Source of the DNA: CBDCWT01 sp965223305
GTDB lineage: Bacteria > Planctomycetota > Planctomycetia > Pirellulales > Pirellulaceae
Assembly: GCA_965223305.1 (NCBI GenBank)
Contig: CBDCWT010000085.1
Span: 39,850 to 103,849, forward strand
Length of the DNA stretch: 64,000 bases
Reading direction: 5' to 3'
Part shown: piece after piece, positions 32,555-41,788 of the stretch
Numbering within the stretch: position 1 is the stretch's first letter
Layout: every line of letters begins with the position of its first letter
Notes under the pieces: generated by a model
What the model was told of the DNA's origin: nothing
Seen by the model: only the letters and a program-made list of their open reading frames with translations
The model's database searches: none
Made by a program: the position numbers and the translations under genes

Positions 32555-33351
32555 GCCGCTTTCCGCTCGGTTGGCGTGTGATCCTCCCAGATGCGCCAAG
32601 GTGCGCGACCTGCGTTCCAAAGCGACTCGAGGTAGATCTTTTCCCGAAGTGTGTCCATGCACTGCCAAAACTGGCCGTGCCGGTATGCACAAAGTTGTCC
32701 TTCTTTGGCGAGCCGTTCCAGGACGTGCACCTCTAGGCTGCAGGCGTCACCCGTCAAGTAGTTCAGCACCTCCGGCTCGAGCACCAGAAAACCGCCGTTG
32801 ATCCACCCTTCATGCGCGACCGGCTTTTCAGTAAAGTCGGTGACCGCATCCCCGTCGATGATCAAGCCTCCAAAGCGGGCGGGGGGCCGGACGGCGGTGA
32901 CGGTAGCCAGCTTTTGGTGCGAGCGGTGGAAGTCAAGCAACGCTTTCAGATCGACATCAGCGACGCCGTCCCCGTAAGTGACCATCATCGTCTCGCCGCC
33001 GAGCCAGTCTTGCAGACGTTTGATACGCCCACCCGTTCCCGAGTCGAGGCCGGTTTCGATCAGATGGACGCGCCAGTTCTCGAACTCCTCGTTCTCTCGA
33101 TGCACGGAACGGCTGGCGAAGTCGACAGTCAAGTTGCCACTCAGCTCGAACTGGCGAAGAAAGTAGTCTTTGATCTGGTGACCCAGATAGCCGAGCGCCA
33201 CGTAGAACTCGTCATGCCCATAGTGGGCATAGTGTTTCATGATGTGCCAGAGTATCGGCTTACCGCCGATCTCGACCATCGGTTTGGGGCGGGAGACGGT
33301 TTCCTCCTGTAGCCGCGTCCCCCGGCCACCGGCGAGAATGGCAACGCGCAT
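32551..33351 (-). CDS. rfbF: glucose-1-phosphate cytidylyltransferase
   Basis: A 266-residue nucleotidyltransferase of the RfbF type (about 257 residues is usual). It has the signature AILAGGRGTRLQEET, the SRPKPMVEIGGKPILWHIM block, VTYGDGVADVDL for the metal-binding Asp, and WINGGFLVLEPEVL. It joins CTP and glucose-1-phosphate to give CDP-glucose, the first committed step to 3,6-dideoxyhexoses. It overlaps rfbG by 4 nt, so the two are coupled. A 460-base repeat-containing spacer separates it from the asparagine-synthase-like gene. Confidence 0.93.
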   Translation of the reverse strand: MRVAILAGGRGTRLQEETVSRPKPMVEIGGKPILWHIMKHYAHYGHDEFYVALGYLGHQIKDYFLRQFELSGNLTVDFASRSVHRENEEFENWRVHLIETGLDSGTGGRIKRLQDWLGGETMMVTYGDGVADVDLKALLDFHRSHQKLATVTAVRPPARFGGLIIDGDAVTDFTEKPVAHEGWINGGFLVLEPEVLNYLTGDACSLEVHVLERLAKEGQLCAYRHGQFWQCMDTLREKIYLESLWNAGRAPWRIWEDHTPTERKAA

Positions 33352-33813
33352 CTTGGCTCCCTTACGGAGTTACCGAAAAGTCGCAGGATGATAGCTTTAC
33401 CGCCTAGCGGCAACAAGATCGATGTCAGATGGATTGTGCTAGCAGTAAGTCATACGCCAGAAGGTGAGAGAAGTAGGCCGTAACAAGCGGCGGCGGAAGC
33501 CATCCGTGAGCGTAGGATTTCTCCGCCGCGCCGTTCCGGCATGCGCTGGCTGGCGCCGGAACTGCGCGGCGGTCACGCGGGGCGAGTAAACCAGAATCTC
33601 TCCCGCCGCTGGTTCCGGCCTACCGCTCTGGCGTGAGACATCTGAGGCGGCCGGGAGGGCGAGGCTCCCGCCGAGCCGAGGGGCAACGCCAGCAAGGGCT
33701 TTTCCCCGACGTTCCACCGGCATCCAATCGTAGCCGAACTCGCCAGAGTTTGGTTTGGTGGACCGCCAAATTCTGGCGAATTCGGCTACAAGAAATCTTG
33801 GCGTTGCGATGTG
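33352..33813. other. intergenic region with two repeat families
   Basis: About 460 bases upstream of rfbF. It holds a GTAGGCCGTAACAAGCGGCGG...TTCCGGCCTAC repeat (about 33473-33625) and a GGGAGGGCGAGGCTCC arm near 33653. A GTAGCCGAACTCGCC/CTGGCGAATTCGGCTAC palindrome spans 33730-33789. The rfbF promoter should lie in the proximal part, but no clear match was seen. Confidence 0.55.
33730..33789. repeat. GTAGCCGAACTCGCC palindrome
   Basis: GTAGCCGAACTCGCCAGAGTT and the complementary arm AATTCTGGCGAATTCGGCTAC enclose a short loop. One complete hairpin member of the family. Confidence 0.8.
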
Positions 33814-35727
33814 CTAGCCGAATTCGCGGTCACCCCAGAAGGTGAGGTTTAACAGAGGCCAGAGCCACATTCCCGCGGTCGCGATGTTGTCGGTGAGTTG
33901 GGCGATGGCTTGCGGCTGAAAGACTGCTTGTGCAAACGGGCTGTGCCGCAACTGTTGAGTGGCCCACTGGTGCCAGGGTCCGCAGAGCCAAGTCTGCACG
34001 GGGGTGGGAAAGCTGGCCTTCTTACGGCTTGCCAGTTCACGCGGCATCATCCGTTGGGCGAGGCTTCGCAGCAGTCGTTTGGAGTGGAGAGTGCCGCGGG
34101 CGTCCAGTTGACCGGAAGCGAGGTAAGGAGAGCTCTCGCGCGGGTCGACATCGATCTTGTGACGTTGGGGCACGCGGAACATCTTTTCGACCAGCTGGTG
34201 GTCGGTATACGGAACTCGGGCCTCGAGACCGGCCTGCATTGACGCCGTATCGAGCCGTCCGAGCAACGACTCGAGGTTCACGCGATGGAGAACCAACGCG
34301 TGTTTTCGGTCGCTGGGAAGGTCGCCGAGATCGTCGAACTGCTGTTCGTAGTAGGTCCACATGCGGCGATCCTGCTGCGCCTGTTCCCAGGCCCAAGTCT
34401 GGAGCAGCCCGGGTTTGGCCGCCGTTGGAATCAGACTGTTAAGAGCAAAGTAGTGATCGGCCAAAGATTTGAAGGAGTCCCGTCCGTATTGTTGTTGCAG
34501 GCCGTCGACGAAGGCCTGCGCGGCCTCGGGACCATACTGCCAGCGCCCGGAGTCGATAGCACGTTTTCGGTCGAAGTCGTGGCCCGCCCAATGTTGGACG
34601 GTGTAGCCACATAGCAGCTCATCGGCGCCTTCACCACCTAGCACGACACCCACCGATCGCTTCATTTCCTTCGCTAGGTTGTAGATGATGGCATCGGACG
34701 GTGTGGCGACCGGCGTGCGATACTGTTCGATCAGATAGAGCCAATCAGCCTGGTATTGGTCTTCTGCCACGCGTACTTCGCCGTAGTCAAATCCATTGTG
34801 TTTGGCGCACTGGGCGGCAAAGGCAAAGTCCGGGGCATCAACGTCCCTGCTGCCACCGCCACACTGTCCCAGCAGCGGAGAACCATGATGCCTTCGCGCG
34901 TGATGTGCGATCGTGTTGGAGTCCACTCCACCGCTGAGAAACATCCCGACCGGTACATCGCTGCGCAACCTGACCTGGACCGCTTCGTTGAGCAGTTCGT
35001 CCAGCGCTGCCAATGCCGCCTCGTAGTCGATTGACTCGTCTTCTCTGTCAGGATAGTCCCAGTATCGGCTGATGCGATAACCACCGTCGCGGAACCGCAG
35101 CATCTCGCCTGGCAGTAGTTGGCCAATCCCTTGATAGACGGTTTCTCTGCCCAGCGTTAGTCGGAGAGTTGACAGGTAGTGGCTAAGGACACTCCAGTTC
35201 GGCTGCTTTTGTACGCTGGGATGCTGCAGCAGGCAGGACACGCTACTGGCGAAGATGAGGCCGCCATCCAGCTCACTAAAAAAAAGCGGCTTGATGCCGA
35301 AGCGGTCCCGAACCAACAACAAAGTGTCATCGCGAAAATCGTAGATGCCTAAGGCAAACATGCCGCGGAGTCGATCGGTGAAGTTCGTCCCCCAGTGACG
35401 ATAGGCTGCCAGGACGACTTCGGTGTCGCAGCGAGATCGAAAACGATAGCCCTCCCGCTCGAGTGTTTCGCGCAACTCCCTGTCGTTATAGAGCTCCCCG
35501 TTGTAGACCAGCACCGTTTGCTCATCATCGGCGAGCAGGGGTTGCACGCCGCCGGTCCGATCGCGGATCGCCAATCGCCGATGAGCGAAGGCGACAGGCT
35601 CGCGCAGGAACATCCCCGCACCATCCGGTCCTCGGGTTGTCATCGAGTCTCGGAGCGACGCGATCTGGGACCAAGAGAGACCGACCGGTTGACCCGGTTT
35701 CATGACAACTCCGACGATCCCGCACAT
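33814..35727 (-). CDS. asnB: asparagine synthase (glutamine-hydrolysing) family protein
   Basis: A 637-residue AsnB-like protein. The N-terminal glutaminase domain starts MCGIVGVV with the nucleophile Cys2 and includes the TRGPDGAGMF block and NGELYN. The C-terminal synthetase domain has the ATP PP-loop FLSGGVDSNTIAHH and LGGEGADELLCGY. The ATG at 35727 is chosen because Cys2 must directly follow the initiator. In polysaccharide loci such proteins often amidate sugar acids rather than make free asparagine. Its place between CDP-deoxysugar genes and the flagellar filament genes suggests that kind of role, but housekeeping asparagine synthesis cannot be excluded. Confidence 0.87.
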   Translation of the reverse strand: MCGIVGVVMKPGQPVGLSWSQIASLRDSMTTRGPDGAGMFLREPVAFAHRRLAIRDRTGGVQPLLADDEQTVLVYNGELYNDRELRETLEREGYRFRSRCDTEVVLAAYRHWGTNFTDRLRGMFALGIYDFRDDTLLLVRDRFGIKPLFFSELDGGLIFASSVSCLLQHPSVQKQPNWSVLSHYLSTLRLTLGRETVYQGIGQLLPGEMLRFRDGGYRISRYWDYPDREDESIDYEAALAALDELLNEAVQVRLRSDVPVGMFLSGGVDSNTIAHHARRHHGSPLLGQCGGGSRDVDAPDFAFAAQCAKHNGFDYGEVRVAEDQYQADWLYLIEQYRTPVATPSDAIIYNLAKEMKRSVGVVLGGEGADELLCGYTVQHWAGHDFDRKRAIDSGRWQYGPEAAQAFVDGLQQQYGRDSFKSLADHYFALNSLIPTAAKPGLLQTWAWEQAQQDRRMWTYYEQQFDDLGDLPSDRKHALVLHRVNLESLLGRLDTASMQAGLEARVPYTDHQLVEKMFRVPQRHKIDVDPRESSPYLASGQLDARGTLHSKRLLRSLAQRMMPRELASRKKASFPTPVQTWLCGPWHQWATQQLRHSPFAQAVFQPQAIAQLTDNIATAGMWLWPLLNLTFWGDREFG

Positions 35728-35884
35728 TTCGTTTGCATCCTTGCGATGACGGCTTTTGGGCTGCACGCAGCTCGGGTGATTAAGAACCGGCGGCTAACGC
35801 CCTGCGGCTGATGTGTTCTGTCGTCAACATCAGGCGGCCCGCGTTAGCGGCCGGTTCGAATCGCCACACCCGCACAGCGGGTCT

Positions 35885-38800
35885 CTAGACCCCCAGCGAG
35901 TTGCCGACCAGCGGCGGTAGCGCCTGGATCCGACCGAGGGCGGCCAAGTTGTTCTGCAACTTTCCGATTGCTGTTTCTAGCCGAAAGAACTCCTCTAGCA
36001 GGGACTCGCGCTCGGCATCGAGCGCCGCGGTCAGCGATCCGATCCGTTCGCCATTCAACTCCATTGTCCGCTGCAACGTCTGGGTGCGGTTGATGAGCAA
36101 CGAGTTGTCGACTCCGGCGAGCTGCTGGGCGACGTCGACAAACTTGGTCGAGACGCCAAACTCCTCGTCGGTAAACAATTTCTCGACCGCCTCCGGATCT
36201 TCAGCGTATCGGCTGCTGAATTTTTCTTCATCAAACCGCAGCTTCCCTGTACCGTCTAAGCTCAACCCCACCTCTTCGAGCGACCGAATAGGGCCGGCCC
36301 CGAAGAACCTCCCTGTGATCAGGTTGGCGAAATCAAACTCGATTCTCAAGGCCTCGCCTCGGCCGAATAGTACGCCTGTCGTATTTTCGATTTCGTCGAA
36401 GAACGTCAACTCGTCGAGCTTGTTCTGAAGTTCGTTGAACTGGTCGACAAATAGGTTCAGCTGGGAAATGACCGGTTCATCGGTCTGCTCAATGTTGACT
36501 GATACTGACTCCTGCGAAGTACCTAAGACCGTGATCGTGACGCCGTCTATCAGTGACTCGAAGTCGTTCGACGCCGAACTGGCGACCGAAGCAACGATGG
36601 GAGCGTCGGATGGTCCCAACGCCACGAGGGCATCCTCGGCAGCAACGAGCTCCTGGAACCGAACGTCGAGCCCGCTGGCATCGACGAGCAACTCACCCTC
36701 GGAACCAGTCAGCTGGCTGGTGATGGACAGTCGATAGGGCTTAGTGCTGCTGCCGCTGTTGAAGACACTGGCCACGTAATCGCCGCCAGCTTCGTTGATT
36801 TTCCGAGCCAGGTCGTCCAGCGTGTCGTCGTCGTCGAGGTCAATCCGGACCGTTCTTGACCCATCGATCACCTTGCTGGTTGCGTTACCGACGTTGTGTG
36901 TCACGGACGTTCCGGCGATTCCCAGATCCGCAGCGGCTGTCCCGTTTCCGACGTCACGGATCGTCAGCGCGCCCTCACCGCCACCCACATCTAGGAGCAA
37001 CAAGCCGTCGCCTGTCTCGTTGACTCTCGCCTCGACGTCGAGCCCGCTAAGACCGTTGATATAGTCGATCAGCTCACCCACCGTTTGGGCGCCTACGACG
37101 GCGAGGTTGACCGCACCGACACCACCAGTGGAATCGGTAATCAGGAACGAACCTTGGCTGATGCCACGTCCATTGTTTAGCGAGTCGAGAGTCAGTTGCT
37201 CGCTGAACGTCTGCAGATTGAGCGAGCCGCTGTTAACCGATGCGACAGCTGCGTCGATCGACAGCTGCAGCCGATCCGCTGTGTTCGACACATCTCCATT
37301 GGAGACAACAAGGTTGCCATCTCCGCCGCTGGTGTCCGAAAGTTCGATACCGTTGCGGGCGGAGTTGACGCGGGCCGAGATTCCGATGCCGGCGCTGTTG
37401 AAGGCGTCGAGGACCTGGTCGAGCGTCTCTGCAGCCGAGAGGTCAATGTCGGCTGAATTGCCTGATCGATCGGCGACCGCCACTGTGCCAAGTGCGCCGA
37501 GCCCAGCCCCTCCTGCAAGACTGTCCAACAAGACGGTGTTCAAACCGCTCAGTCGGCGTTCGCTACGCAGGACGCCGTCGGTCGCCGGAGTGGTGAAGCC
37601 CAGGTCTTCGGCAACCGAACTCCCGAATAGACTCTTGATCGAGAAGCCATTCTCGGTGGTCGCGTTTGGTATGGGTTGTCCTAGGTTCCACAAGTTGGGG
37701 CCGCTTGCGGCGGTTCCGTTGCCATCGGGGCCGCTGGGAATAGGTTGGCCCAGATTCCAAAGGCTGGGACCTCCCGTCGCCGGGGTGGCGGCGGAGTCAA
37801 CGGTGAGATCGATCAAGTCGATGCCGTCTCCTGCGGCGTTAATCTCAGCTCGCAGGCGCGCAGGATCTGCCGCGTTGATCGTCTCGATCAGGTCTCCCAA
37901 GGTTGTCTCATCTGCATACTCGATGGCACCGCCTTGTGTTGTGGCCGTATCACTTGTCACTATCACTCCTGTTCCATCACCGTCCGCGGAAATCGAAGCA
38001 GTAAAATACTGCTTTGCGGTGTCATCGTTGTTGATCGCATTGACCAGATGCACGGCGCGAGTCACGCCGGCGTCGATCTGGAAGCGAACCACTTTGGAAG
38101 TCGTGTCGATTTCTACGGTTTCATTTCCGCTGGTGATGTCATCATCGTTCTCGAAGATGATGTCGTATCCATCCCATTCTTCGCCGATTCCAATCGACGT
38201 CAGGGTAAGCTGTGCGTCGTTTCCGTTGGCGGCTTCGGTCGTGGCGCTCGAGACGGTCGGTCCCTTGATCTCGGCTAGGAACTCGATCTGCAGCGGCGTG
38301 CTGCCGTTGCCGAAAGTCACCTCCAAATCTGGAACACCTTGGCGGAGAAGGACTCCGTTGCCGTCGTTGAGCCGACTCAGGTCCAAGTCGGCATGCAGAC
38401 TCAGTACGTCTTCTCCCAAGGCGCTTGCCGAGGCTACATCGATTCCCGCCAGTCCTAGGTCGGCCGCTGTGGTTCCCGCCCCGACTTCTTGGACCTTCAA
38501 GTTCGAGATAGTTTGGCCGGTGTTATCGAGCAACTCGATGCTGTCGCCACGCGATCTCGCCGTGACATCGATGTCGTTGTTTTCGTTAATCTGCTGAACG
38601 ACATCACTGATGGTCTGGGCGAAGCGCAGGTCGATCTGTGCGCTGGAGCCACTGCGGTCTGTGATGCGGATTCGTCCCCTTTCGACACCATTTCCAGCGT
38701 TCAGCTCGTCGAGCGAGATTCCTTTGTCGACAAAACCCCCGAAGCTCAGCGAGATTTCTCCTGCACCGATCGGTTCGTCGCTCTGCGAGAATCCGCCACT

Positions 38801-39133
38801 CAGCAGCTGATGGTTCTGAGCCTGCCGAACGGGGGTGATCTCATAGGTGCCCCTGGCGGGCGTTCCGGTTGTGGTGACCGACAGCAGCTCTTCATCTGAA
38901 GACGTTGTTTGCTTGCGGGCAAAGAGACTGCTGGAGCCCAGGCTGGTCATGGCGAATTGGACTCCGATGACCCCGGCGGTTAGCTCTGAAACCGCCAGCC
39001 GCTCGGCCTGTAGGGCCTCGTTGCGGCTTATCAGCAGATCGCGGGGCTGTGCCGACACGGCCAGCAACTGGTCGACCGTTTCAGAAATCGGAATGCCGGT
39101 AATGAGTCCGACAGAGGATTGGATGCGACCCAT
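35885..39133 (-). CDS. fliD: flagellar filament cap protein FliD, extra-long
   Basis: A 1082-residue FliD, over twice the usual ~450-500. The N-terminal FliD domain (~1-110) starts GRIQSSVGLITGIPI; the C-terminal FliD domain (~880-1070) includes DQFNELQNKLDELTFF and LRFDEEKFSSRYAEDPEAVEKLF. Between them lie at least three flagellin hook IN-type motifs (e.g. RIRITDRSGSSAQIDL, VAVADRSGNSADIDL, FLITDSTGGVGAVNL) and a local duplication of the LWNLGQPIP block about 20 residues apart. FliD caps the filament and helps flagellin fold as subunits arrive. It lies downstream of fliC in the same direction, but the fliC terminator intervenes. AGGAAACAG precedes the ATG. Confidence 0.88.
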   Translation of the reverse strand: MGRIQSSVGLITGIPISETVDQLLAVSAQPRDLLISRNEALQAERLAVSELTAGVIGVQFAMTSLGSSSLFARKQTTSSDEELLSVTTTGTPARGTYEITPVRQAQNHQLLSGGFSQSDEPIGAGEISLSFGGFVDKGISLDELNAGNGVERGRIRITDRSGSSAQIDLRFAQTISDVVQQINENNDIDVTARSRGDSIELLDNTGQTISNLKVQEVGAGTTAADLGLAGIDVASASALGEDVLSLHADLDLSRLNDGNGVLLRQGVPDLEVTFGNGSTPLQIEFLAEIKGPTVSSATTEAANGNDAQLTLTSIGIGEEWDGYDIIFENDDDITSGNETVEIDTTSKVVRFQIDAGVTRAVHLVNAINNDDTAKQYFTASISADGDGTGVIVTSDTATTQGGAIEYADETTLGDLIETINAADPARLRAEINAAGDGIDLIDLTVDSAATPATGGPSLWNLGQPIPSGPDGNGTAASGPNLWNLGQPIPNATTENGFSIKSLFGSSVAEDLGFTTPATDGVLRSERRLSGLNTVLLDSLAGGAGLGALGTVAVADRSGNSADIDLSAAETLDQVLDAFNSAGIGISARVNSARNGIELSDTSGGDGNLVVSNGDVSNTADRLQLSIDAAVASVNSGSLNLQTFSEQLTLDSLNNGRGISQGSFLITDSTGGVGAVNLAVVGAQTVGELIDYINGLSGLDVEARVNETGDGLLLLDVGGGEGALTIRDVGNGTAAADLGIAGTSVTHNVGNATSKVIDGSRTVRIDLDDDDTLDDLARKINEAGGDYVASVFNSGSSTKPYRLSITSQLTGSEGELLVDASGLDVRFQELVAAEDALVALGPSDAPIVASVASSASNDFESLIDGVTITVLGTSQESVSVNIEQTDEPVISQLNLFVDQFNELQNKLDELTFFDEIENTTGVLFGRGEALRIEFDFANLITGRFFGAGPIRSLEEVGLSLDGTGKLRFDEEKFSSRYAEDPEAVEKLFTDEEFGVSTKFVDVAQQLAGVDNSLLINRTQTLQRTMELNGERIGSLTAALDAERESLLEEFFRLETAIGKLQNNLAALGRIQALPPLVGNSLGV

Positions 39134-39239
39134 CTGAGATCTCTCTGTTTCCTGTGGTCCGAATGCTCTGCTAGCGTGGCGGCGAAGTCAGGGCGGCCGC
39201 GCATCTACTTGTTTCGGCTACAGAAGGCCGCGCCGAGCA

Positions 39240-39290
39240 GAAAAACAAACCGCCGACCGTCTCTACCGCAGTAGGGAGGCCGGCGGTCGT
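39240..39290 (-). terminator. rho-independent terminator of fliC
   Basis: On the minus strand, ACCGCCG (39281-39287) pairs with CGGCGGT (39249-39255), with a short extra CTC/GAG extension of the stem. The stem is followed by TTTGTTTTT. It lies just downstream of the flagellin stop, so most fliC transcripts should end before fliD. Confidence 0.78.
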
Positions 39291-39316
39291 CGTTCGTTTA
39301 ATGGAGTGGGTGGGCC

Positions 39317-40723
39317 CTAGCCGAGCAGAGCCAAAACGTTCTGCGGATTCTGGTTGGCGATCGCCAAGACCGACGTATTCGACTGAACCAGGATCTGGGC
39401 TCGCGTCAAAGCCGAGGATTCCGCAGCAAAGTCGGCATCTCGAATCGAGCTTTCCGCGGCGGACAGAGTCACCACCGTGTCCTGTAAGGCGGTGATGTTC
39501 GACTCGACTGTGGTGCGTTGGAAGGCACCCAGCCGGCCTCGGATTTGAGTCACCCTGTTAAGTGCCTGGTCGACAATCGAAGCACCGGTTGTGGTGTCAG
39601 TGTCCAATGCGGCGGTCTGACCCGATCGGAGTTGGTAAAGGCGGCCACTCGCGCCACCCAAGCTTCCGGTATTGACACTCTTGATGCCGATACGGGCCTG
39701 CTGAGCGCTGACGACGTCCGGTCCCAGCTGGAAGATCGCTCCACCGCCCTGGATGGTGAAGGAGAAATCTGTACTGCTCCCGTCCGTCACCTTCACACTC
39801 AAGTCAAGCGAAGAGGTGTTGATGGACAGAGTATTCGCACGGCCGTTCGCTTGGACGCCGTTGACGGTGGCGGCGATGTCGACCCCTTCGTCCCGGTTGG
39901 CGCTCAGTCCGCTCCCGAAAGAACCGCCAGTACCTTCGCTGATCACTTCTACTGCAACAAAAGCGTCCGTCCCGTAGGCAGTTGAGTCGAGTTCGAGGAC
40001 GCCGGCGTTGCTCGTCGCTTCGACACCCGTCGCGTCGCTGACCAAGTTGATTGCGTTTACGATTTGAGTGACACTGGCACCGCTGTCGAAGGTGAAAACC
40101 TCTGCACCATCTGCACCGCTGATCTGCACGACGAGATCATCACCCAGCGCGAAGGCCCCCGAAGCAACGGTGACTTGGGCCGTTTCGGCTTCCGCCGTAA
40201 TGTCGACGTCCACTAGGACCGAAGACGCCGTACCCAGGTTGGCTTGTTGGATCTCCAAATCTTCGACAGTTGCCGGCGTGCTGTCGATGATGAAGTCGAG
40301 GCTGCCATCTAGCAGCTTTCTGCCCTGAAAGGTCGTCACCTTCGCGATGCGGTCGATCGCTTCCAAGGAGGAGTCGACCTGCAGCTGATTCGCCGCGATC
40401 TGCTCGTCGCTCAACGCACCCGAGTTGGCCGCTTCAGTTACCAGGCCACGGACGTCGTTCAACAGTGAGCTGACTTCGCCCAAGGCACTGTCGGCAGTCG
40501 TGATCAGCTGACCGGCTCGCTCGCTATTCGAGATGGCCTTCGAGATCGCGGTGATGTCGCGGCGGAGGTTTTCGCTCGCGATCAAGCCGGCCGGATCGTC
40601 TTTACCGGAGTTGATCCGGAGACCGGTGCTGAGCCGCGTCAGGGACGTTTGCAAGGATTCGTTCGCGCGGCCCAGCGTCGTCTGGGCAAGCAGGGAACTG
40701 ACGTTCGTATTAATCCGGGACAT
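39317..40723 (-). CDS. fliC: flagellin
   Basis: A 468-residue flagellin. The N-terminal D0/D1 region (~1-170) has the classical RINTNVSSLLAQTTL, LSTGLRINSGKDDPAGL and ATN-like LQVDSSLEAIDRIA blocks. The C-terminal D1/D0 region (~380-468) has QIRGRLGAFQRTTVESNI, AESSIRDADFA and the terminal QNPQNVLALLG. The variable middle (~170-380) is rich in Ser, Thr, Ala and Gly with many candidate O-glycosylation sites. It is the major filament subunit, exported through the flagellar type III apparatus. FliS encoded in the same window is its probable chaperone, and the TPR-GT41 paralogues are candidate modifiers. Confidence 0.95.
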   Translation of the reverse strand: MSRINTNVSSLLAQTTLGRANESLQTSLTRLSTGLRINSGKDDPAGLIASENLRRDITAISKAISNSERAGQLITTADSALGEVSSLLNDVRGLVTEAANSGALSDEQIAANQLQVDSSLEAIDRIAKVTTFQGRKLLDGSLDFIIDSTPATVEDLEIQQANLGTASSVLVDVDITAEAETAQVTVASGAFALGDDLVVQISGADGAEVFTFDSGASVTQIVNAINLVSDATGVEATSNAGVLELDSTAYGTDAFVAVEVISEGTGGSFGSGLSANRDEGVDIAATVNGVQANGRANTLSINTSSLDLSVKVTDGSSTDFSFTIQGGGAIFQLGPDVVSAQQARIGIKSVNTGSLGGASGRLYQLRSGQTAALDTDTTTGASIVDQALNRVTQIRGRLGAFQRTTVESNITALQDTVVTLSAAESSIRDADFAAESSALTRAQILVQSNTSVLAIANQNPQNVLALLG

Positions 40724-41788
40724 TTCAGGTTTACCCTTTCAGGATGCAACTGCTCTGAAAACACCATCCGTGTCCTACGCGTTGGGCTGCTCGACGAGAG
40801 GCGTCCTATCCGAACAAGCCGCAATCGATCTCCTTATATTTCAGTCCCCTGGTACACCTCCTTGTGAAGGGTTCTCTGATCTCTCCACGACCGATATACG
40901 CTGATGCCGATCGTCTAAGAACAGGTATCGACTGGGAAATATGGATACTTTAGGCAACTAAAGAAAAATAACTAATTTTTGATGGCGGTGAGTTTCTGGC
41001 GGGGTGAGGTGTTGCCGTAAAATGCTTTCGTATAACAAGTTATTGGATTTATCCCGTGTTCCTGGGGGGCTGCTTCTGGGCCCTGAATAGTGTGGAGATG
41101 GCCATCCCATCAGCAAACAACCCCTGGCCGTTGAGAAGTCAGCAGCTTTTCCCCCGCCGGGTTTTGGGAAGTTCTTCAATCGTAGCCCGAAGCGTCAGCG
41201 AGGGGTGTTTGTGCATCGACGCAAGTTATTCCCTCGCTGACGCTTCGGGTTCCGATTGAGGCCAAACGCCCAACATCAAAGAACGTAAGCGAGGGAACAA
41301 CTTGCGATGGGTACGTCAACTCCCCCTCGCTGACGCAGGTCGTGCAGCTTTTAACTTAGTTAGTTAACTTAGTGCGTGATTTCATCTTTCGTCACTCTCC
41401 CCTCGGGGAGAGTCGGCCCAAAGGGCCGGAGAGGGGGCACTCGCCGGACTCTACGCGGACCCTCCCGCTCGGAGGCTCTGCAGCTTCTGCAATCCGCCAA
41501 ACTCTGGCGAGTTCGGCTACGCTGCAAATCAGCCGCTGGGCGTTAGCCCACGGTTCATCCCAAAACCGGATGCTAACGCATTCCGGCTGATGGCCGTCCT
41601 CCCTGGAGTTGCATTCGGCTGTTCGCGAGAAAGTAGGCCGGAACAAGCGGCGGGAGAGCTCTGGCTTCACAACTCCGTGAGCGCCGCGCTGTTCCGGCGA
41701 CGCGTCAAACCGGTGTTGCCGGAACTGCGCGGCGGGGAAATCGTAGGCTGATGGAAGCTTCTTTTGCGCCGCTTGTTCCGGCCTACCC
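40724..41788. other. flagellin upstream region and repeat block
   Basis: About 1,060 bases. The proximal ~330 bases are the fliC leader, with an AT-rich patch near 40950-41070 and an AAAAAT-AACTA-ATTTTT near-palindrome at 40964-40980. Further upstream are repeats: GAAGCGTCAGCGAGGG palindromes (41182-41255), the CTCTCCCCTCGGGGAGAG module (~41394-41411), a GTAGCC-family arm (41495-41520) and a GTAGGCCGGAACAAGCGGCGG...GTTCCGGCCTAC unit (~41633-41786). No gene is supported. Confidence 0.55.
40925..40952 (-). promoter_or_regulatory. fliC: possible sigma-28-type flagellin promoter
   Basis: On the minus strand TAAA (40952-40949), a 16-nt spacer and GTCGATAC (40932-40925) resemble the FliA consensus TAAA-N15-GCCGATAA, with 6 of 8 matches in the -10 and a spacer one base longer. 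It would give a leader of about 190 nt. No better candidate was found closer to the start codon, so this is tentative. Confidence 0.3.

Noticed and set aside
35845..35870. GGTTCGAATC, resembling a tRNA T-loop
   Set aside because: No acceptor stem or anticodon arm can be built around it; it is part of the GCGTTAGC...CCGG repeat module also seen near 54600.
37107..38597. 496-codon plus-strand frame
   Set aside because: It lies fully antisense to the well-supported fliD gene and reads as low-complexity Ser/Pro/Thr sequence, a shadow of biased codons.
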